Positions 61,370 to 64,000 of a stretch of 64,000 nt of DNA are shown one piece after another. Below the pieces are notes generated by a model that saw only the letters and a list, made by a program, of their open reading frames with translations, did no database searches and had not been told where the DNA came from. Position 1 is the first letter of the stretch; the number at the start of each line of letters is the position of its first letter. Source of the stretch: DATFFO01 sp963772815 (GTDB taxonomy: Bacteria > Actinomycetota > Acidimicrobiia > Spongiisociales > ZC4RG35); contig CAVYYV010000005.1 in NCBI GenBank assembly GCA_963772815.1, positions 62,001-126,000 on the forward strand, in the 5' to 3' direction. A program made the position numbers and the translations under genes.

Positions 61370-62452
61370 ACACCCCGATTCCCCGATTACGACGGAGCAG
61401 GGCTGGTCAACCTGGTCGCCGAAATCGAAGCGCATTTGACGGGATCGGCTCGCACCGCGGGGCTCGACCAACCCGTCCCCCACACGGCAGGCTATGTGCT
61501 GGTGCTGTTCGATGGTCTCGGGGCCCACCAGCTCGGCCACCAGCTCGCTGCTCCGCTGATAGCGGACAAGGCCATGACCCTGACGGCGGGGTTCCCAACC
61601 ACTACCACCACCTCGCTGGCCACTCTGGTCACCGGCTTGCCCCCAGCCGGTCACGGAATCATCGGCCACATCCTCCACCTCCCCCCGACCGCCGAGCTGG
61701 TCAACACGCTGAAGTGGATCAGCCCGAACGGGAAACCCGTCCCCTTCGACTACCCGGCGGTCCTGCCGGCACCCAACCTCTGGGAGCGGCTATCTGGGGC
61801 AGGAATCGAGCCGATCACCGTCCAGCCGGGCTCGTTCATGGGATCACCCCTCAGCCGGGTGCTCTACCGGGGGTGCAGGTTCGAGCCCGCCTGGTCGGCA
61901 GACGAACTGGCCCGAGTCACCGCCGACGTGGCCGGTCCCGGACGACTGGTGATGACCTACTACCCGAACGTCGACGTGGCCGCTCATGTCGACGGCCAGG
62001 ACAGCGAGGCCTACCGAACGGCTCTGGCCGGAGCCGCCCAGCTGTGGGAGCGGCTCGGGCTGGCACTGGGTGACGACATCACGCTGCTTGCCACCGCCGA
62101 CCACGGGCACATCGACTACCCCCAGTCCGGCAAGCAGCTGATAAGGGACCGCGTCTACGACCCGGTGCGCTTCTACGGCGATGCCCGCTCTCTGTACGTG
62201 TCTGGGCCCGAGGATCTGCTCGATCGACTCGCGATGGAGACAGGGGCCGAGGCTGTGTTTCCCGGGACCCTGGTCGACTGGCTCGGAGGAGAACCCCTCC
62301 ATCCCGACCTGGCGGCTCGGGTTCCCGATCGCCTGTTGCTTGCTCCCCACGGGAAGCTGCTCTTGCCCCGTCCTTTCGACAAGCGGCTGATCGGATATCA
62401 CGGTGGCATCGAGGCTCCCGAGATCGAGATACCGCTGCTGATCCGCGTGTAG
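61367..62452 (+). CDS. Alkaline phosphatase superfamily protein (type I phosphodiesterase/NPP-like)
   Basis: The 361-residue protein matches the nucleotide pyrophosphatase/phosphodiesterase branch. VLVLFDGLGAHQLG holds the first metal Asp, FPTTTTTSLATLVTG the nucleophilic Thr, and YYPNVDVAAHVDG, ATADHGHIDYP and GYHGGI the remaining metal ligands. There is no signal peptide, so it acts in the cytoplasm; substrate unknown. GTG 61367 lies eight bases after TAGCGT. Confidence 0.82.
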   Translation: MTPRFPDYDGAGLVNLVAEIEAHLTGSARTAGLDQPVPHTAGYVLVLFDGLGAHQLGHQLAAPLIADKAMTLTAGFPTTTTTSLATLVTGLPPAGHGIIGHILHLPPTAELVNTLKWISPNGKPVPFDYPAVLPAPNLWERLSGAGIEPITVQPGSFMGSPLSRVLYRGCRFEPAWSADELARVTADVAGPGRLVMTYYPNVDVAAHVDGQDSEAYRTALAGAAQLWERLGLALGDDITLLATADHGHIDYPQSGKQLIRDRVYDPVRFYGDARSLYVSGPEDLLDRLAMETGAEAVFPGTLVDWLGGEPLHPDLAARVPDRLLLAPHGKLLLPRPFDKRLIGYHGGIEAPEIEIPLLIRV

Positions 62453-62454
62453 CC

Positions 62455-63114
62455 CTATTTGGCTACGTAGACCCGTTCAGCAACGTGGTCGGAGAGCTCG
62501 ACGTGTGTGGCGTCGTTGACCCGCACCGTTACCACTCCGTCCGGGCCACGGGCCTTGACCTCCAGTAGGGCGCCGGGGCGAAGATCGTTGAGGTCCAGAT
62601 AATCCATGATCTCGTCGTCCAGCTCCAGCTCCTCGGAGATCCGTTCCAGCTTTGCGACACGGTCACCCATGACCGAGATCGGCTCCACGGAGGGTGGACG
62701 GTAACCCGCGCCGGGGATGGGGTTGCCGTGCGGACAGGTCTTGGGATCGCCCAGCTTGGCCCACATGGCCCGTTCGACATCGTCGGAGATGGCGTGCTCC
62801 CAGGTCTCGGCCTCGTGGTGTACTTTCACCCAGGGCAGGCCGAGAACCTCACTCAGGAAACGCTCGGCCAGGCGGTGACGCCGCACCACCACTTCGGCCA
62901 GATGCCTGCCTTCGTCGGTCAGATCGATTTCGTTGTCGATGGTGACGAGCCCGTCGGCCTGCATCCGGTGCACCATCTCCGACACCGACGGACGGCTCAC
63001 CCCCAGCCAATCGGCGATGCGAGCCTGGATGACCGGCAGATCGGCCTCGTGTAATTCGAAGATTGCAGCGGCATACTCGCGATAGGTGGTTCGATACTCG
63101 CTCGACTGGTCCAC
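62455..63114 (-). CDS. DtxR family metal-dependent regulator, MntR-like
   Basis: The 219-residue protein has an N-terminal winged helix (IADWLGVSRPSVSEMVHRMQ), a dimerisation/metal domain (HRLAERFLSEVLGLPW; HHEAETWEHAISDDVE) and a C-terminal SH3-like domain. In DtxR/IdeR the motif reads EACRWEH with the iron-selective Cys102; here it is EAETWEH. The Met10 position also appears to be Glu. Two acidic ligands instead of Met and Cys are typical of manganese-sensing MntR. GTG 63114 lies seven bases after TATCAT. No target metal transporter is in the window. Confidence 0.85.
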   Translation of the reverse strand: MDQSSEYRTTYREYAAAIFELHEADLPVIQARIADWLGVSRPSVSEMVHRMQADGLVTIDNEIDLTDEGRHLAEVVVRRHRLAERFLSEVLGLPWVKVHHEAETWEHAISDDVERAMWAKLGDPKTCPHGNPIPGAGYRPPSVEPISVMGDRVAKLERISEELELDDEIMDYLDLNDLRPGALLEVKARGPDGVVTVRVNDATHVELSDHVAERVYVAK

Positions 63115-63166
63115 GGGGCAAATGATAGGAGAGGGCTTCCGGGGGTGAGGGGGGCGGCATGCCTGC

Positions 63167-63532
63167 TCAGTCGCTTCCGGCCCACCCCACGCTGAGCGCC
63201 AGGCCGGCCAACACGAAGAAGCCGAGCGCCAGCACCGTATGCACGATCTTGAAAGCGAGTGATTGATCTCCGCCCCACACCGTGATCAGGGATCGCACCC
63301 ACAGGGCCAAGGACCAGGCGGCGAACAAGGTCAGGATCCAACGTTCCAATCCGGTCCCCCGGGCCCAGAGCAAGACGGCGGCGGCGCCCAGACCGATGAC
63401 GATCGAGCCGCCTATGCGCAGCCAATTGCCCAGGTCGCCCTGCTCGGCATCGGTCAGCAGCCTGATCCGGCCTCCCCACGAGAGCAGGGTCCAGGCAGCG
63501 ACGGCGATTGCCAGCCAGGTTCGCGAAGACAC
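63167..63532 (-). CDS. Hypothetical four-helix membrane protein
   Basis: The protein of about 121 residues has four hydrophobic helices (WLAIAVAAWTLLSWGG, IGGSIVIGLGAAAVLLWARG, WILTLFAAWSLALWVRSL and IVHTVLALGFFVLAGLALSV). The family is not recognised. GTG 63532 lies six bases after TACGAT and is preferred over the longer frame that would cross the mobA promoter. It is divergent from mobA. Confidence 0.65.
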   Translation of the reverse strand: MSSRTWLAIAVAAWTLLSWGGRIRLLTDAEQGDLGNWLRIGGSIVIGLGAAAVLLWARGTGLERWILTLFAAWSLALWVRSLITVWGGDQSLAFKIVHTVLALGFFVLAGLALSVGWAGSD

Positions 63533-63564
63533 CCGCCGATCGTAGGCGTGCCAGGATGGGTCCA

Positions 63565-64000
63565 TGATCGGTGTCGTCCTCGCCGGCGGGCGGAGCAAGC
63601 GCATGGGTGGCGACAAGGCCCTGATCGAGTTGGGGGGCCGGCCCATGATCGACTGGGTGGCGAACGCCCTGGAGAGGGTCTGTGAGCAGGTGGTCGTGTC
63701 TGGCCGAATCGACGGACACGGCCATCCGGCTCTGCCCGACCCGGAAGGATCGCATCGAGGCCCGCTTGCCGGCCTGGTGGCTGCCCTGGAGGCCTTTCCC
63801 GACTCGCCCCTGGCCCTGGTGGCGGTCGATCAACCCTGGATCAGGGCAGGGACCATCGAGCAACTCGAAGCCCTGGCGAGTGAGCTGGCCTCGGTGCCGG
63901 TGGAGGGCGGAGTGCGCCAAACCACGTGCGCCGTTTACCCGCCCGGGCTGGATGCTGTGGCGCGGACGGAGCTGGCCGCAGGCGGGTCTTTGCAGTCCAT
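63565..64000 (+). CDS. mobA: Molybdenum cofactor guanylyltransferase (3' end outside window)
   Basis: The frame opens GVVLAGGRSKRMGGDKALIE, the nucleotide-binding signature of MobA, and continues with HRGPLAGLVAALEAFP and VAVDQPWI (metal-binding Asp). It runs off the window after about 145 codons. MobA attaches GMP to molybdopterin to make the bis-MGD cofactor, which the BisC-type enzyme at 40471 would need. CAGGAT lies six bases before ATG 63565. Confidence 0.9.

Overview
This is chromosomal DNA of a high-GC Gram-positive bacterium. A mycothiol-dependent isomerase-type protein, GuaB3, a mycobacterial-type transaldolase, an actinobacterial HhH-GPD protein and SOS boxes of the CGAAC-N4-GTTCG form all point to Actinobacteria. 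A deep branch such as Acidimicrobiia fits the gene mix, but the class is an inference. No rRNA, tRNA, CRISPR array or insertion sequence was seen. Gene density is high, many genes overlap by 1-4 bases, and no stretch over 300 bases lacks a gene. Many first genes of operons have a TANNNT hexamer 6-8 bases before the start codon, which implies widespread leaderless transcription.

Region 1 (1-9000, mostly minus strand) holds a DUF2207/LemA membrane pair, a mycothiol-dependent isomerase-family gene, sucCD, a lipoprotein, a fungal-type cytosine deaminase behind a stand-alone B12-binding protein, an NTF2-like protein, an HhH-GPD repair protein and DNA polymerase IV. Region 2 (9000-12700) holds transaldolase, a frameshifted TrpF-like gene, a PfkB kinase and a DUF480 protein.

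Region 3 (12700-23800) is a divergent ectoine/hydroxyectoine uptake and catabolism locus. ehuBCDA, doeA and an ArgE-type M20 deacetylase lie on the minus strand. A GntR regulator, a cystathionine gamma-synthase/lyase-type enzyme, eutC, eutB, a diaminopropionate ammonia-lyase-like enzyme and a nitroreductase lie on the plus strand. Between them are two palindromes. The usual DoeC and DoeD are not in this window, so the fate of diaminobutyrate may differ from the known pathway.

Region 4 (23800-35600) holds pcrA, a histidine kinase, a CheA-REC hybrid, guaA-guaB3, a CPBP protease, trpS with a complete Trp leader-peptide attenuator (MVQPDRLWWWNPL), DUF2461 and an SOS-box-controlled AlkB. Region 5 (35600-42750) holds a P1B copper ATPase broken by about a dozen frameshifts beside a CsoR-like operator, two small membrane proteins, a citramalate synthase behind an Ile leader-peptide attenuator (MTFSQLVIIIID) and a BisC-type molybdoenzyme.

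Region 6 (42900-49800) carries assorted single genes: an NAD-binding/DUF2867 protein, UspA, LCP, an aromatic amino acid decarboxylase, Nudix and GNAT, followed by a 71-base-period repeat. Region 7 (49800-60100) is nuoABCDHIJKLMN, a complex I operon without nuoE, nuoF and nuoG. Region 8 (60100-64000) holds an aldo-keto reductase, a phosphodiesterase-type protein, an MntR-like DtxR regulator, a membrane protein and the start of mobA.
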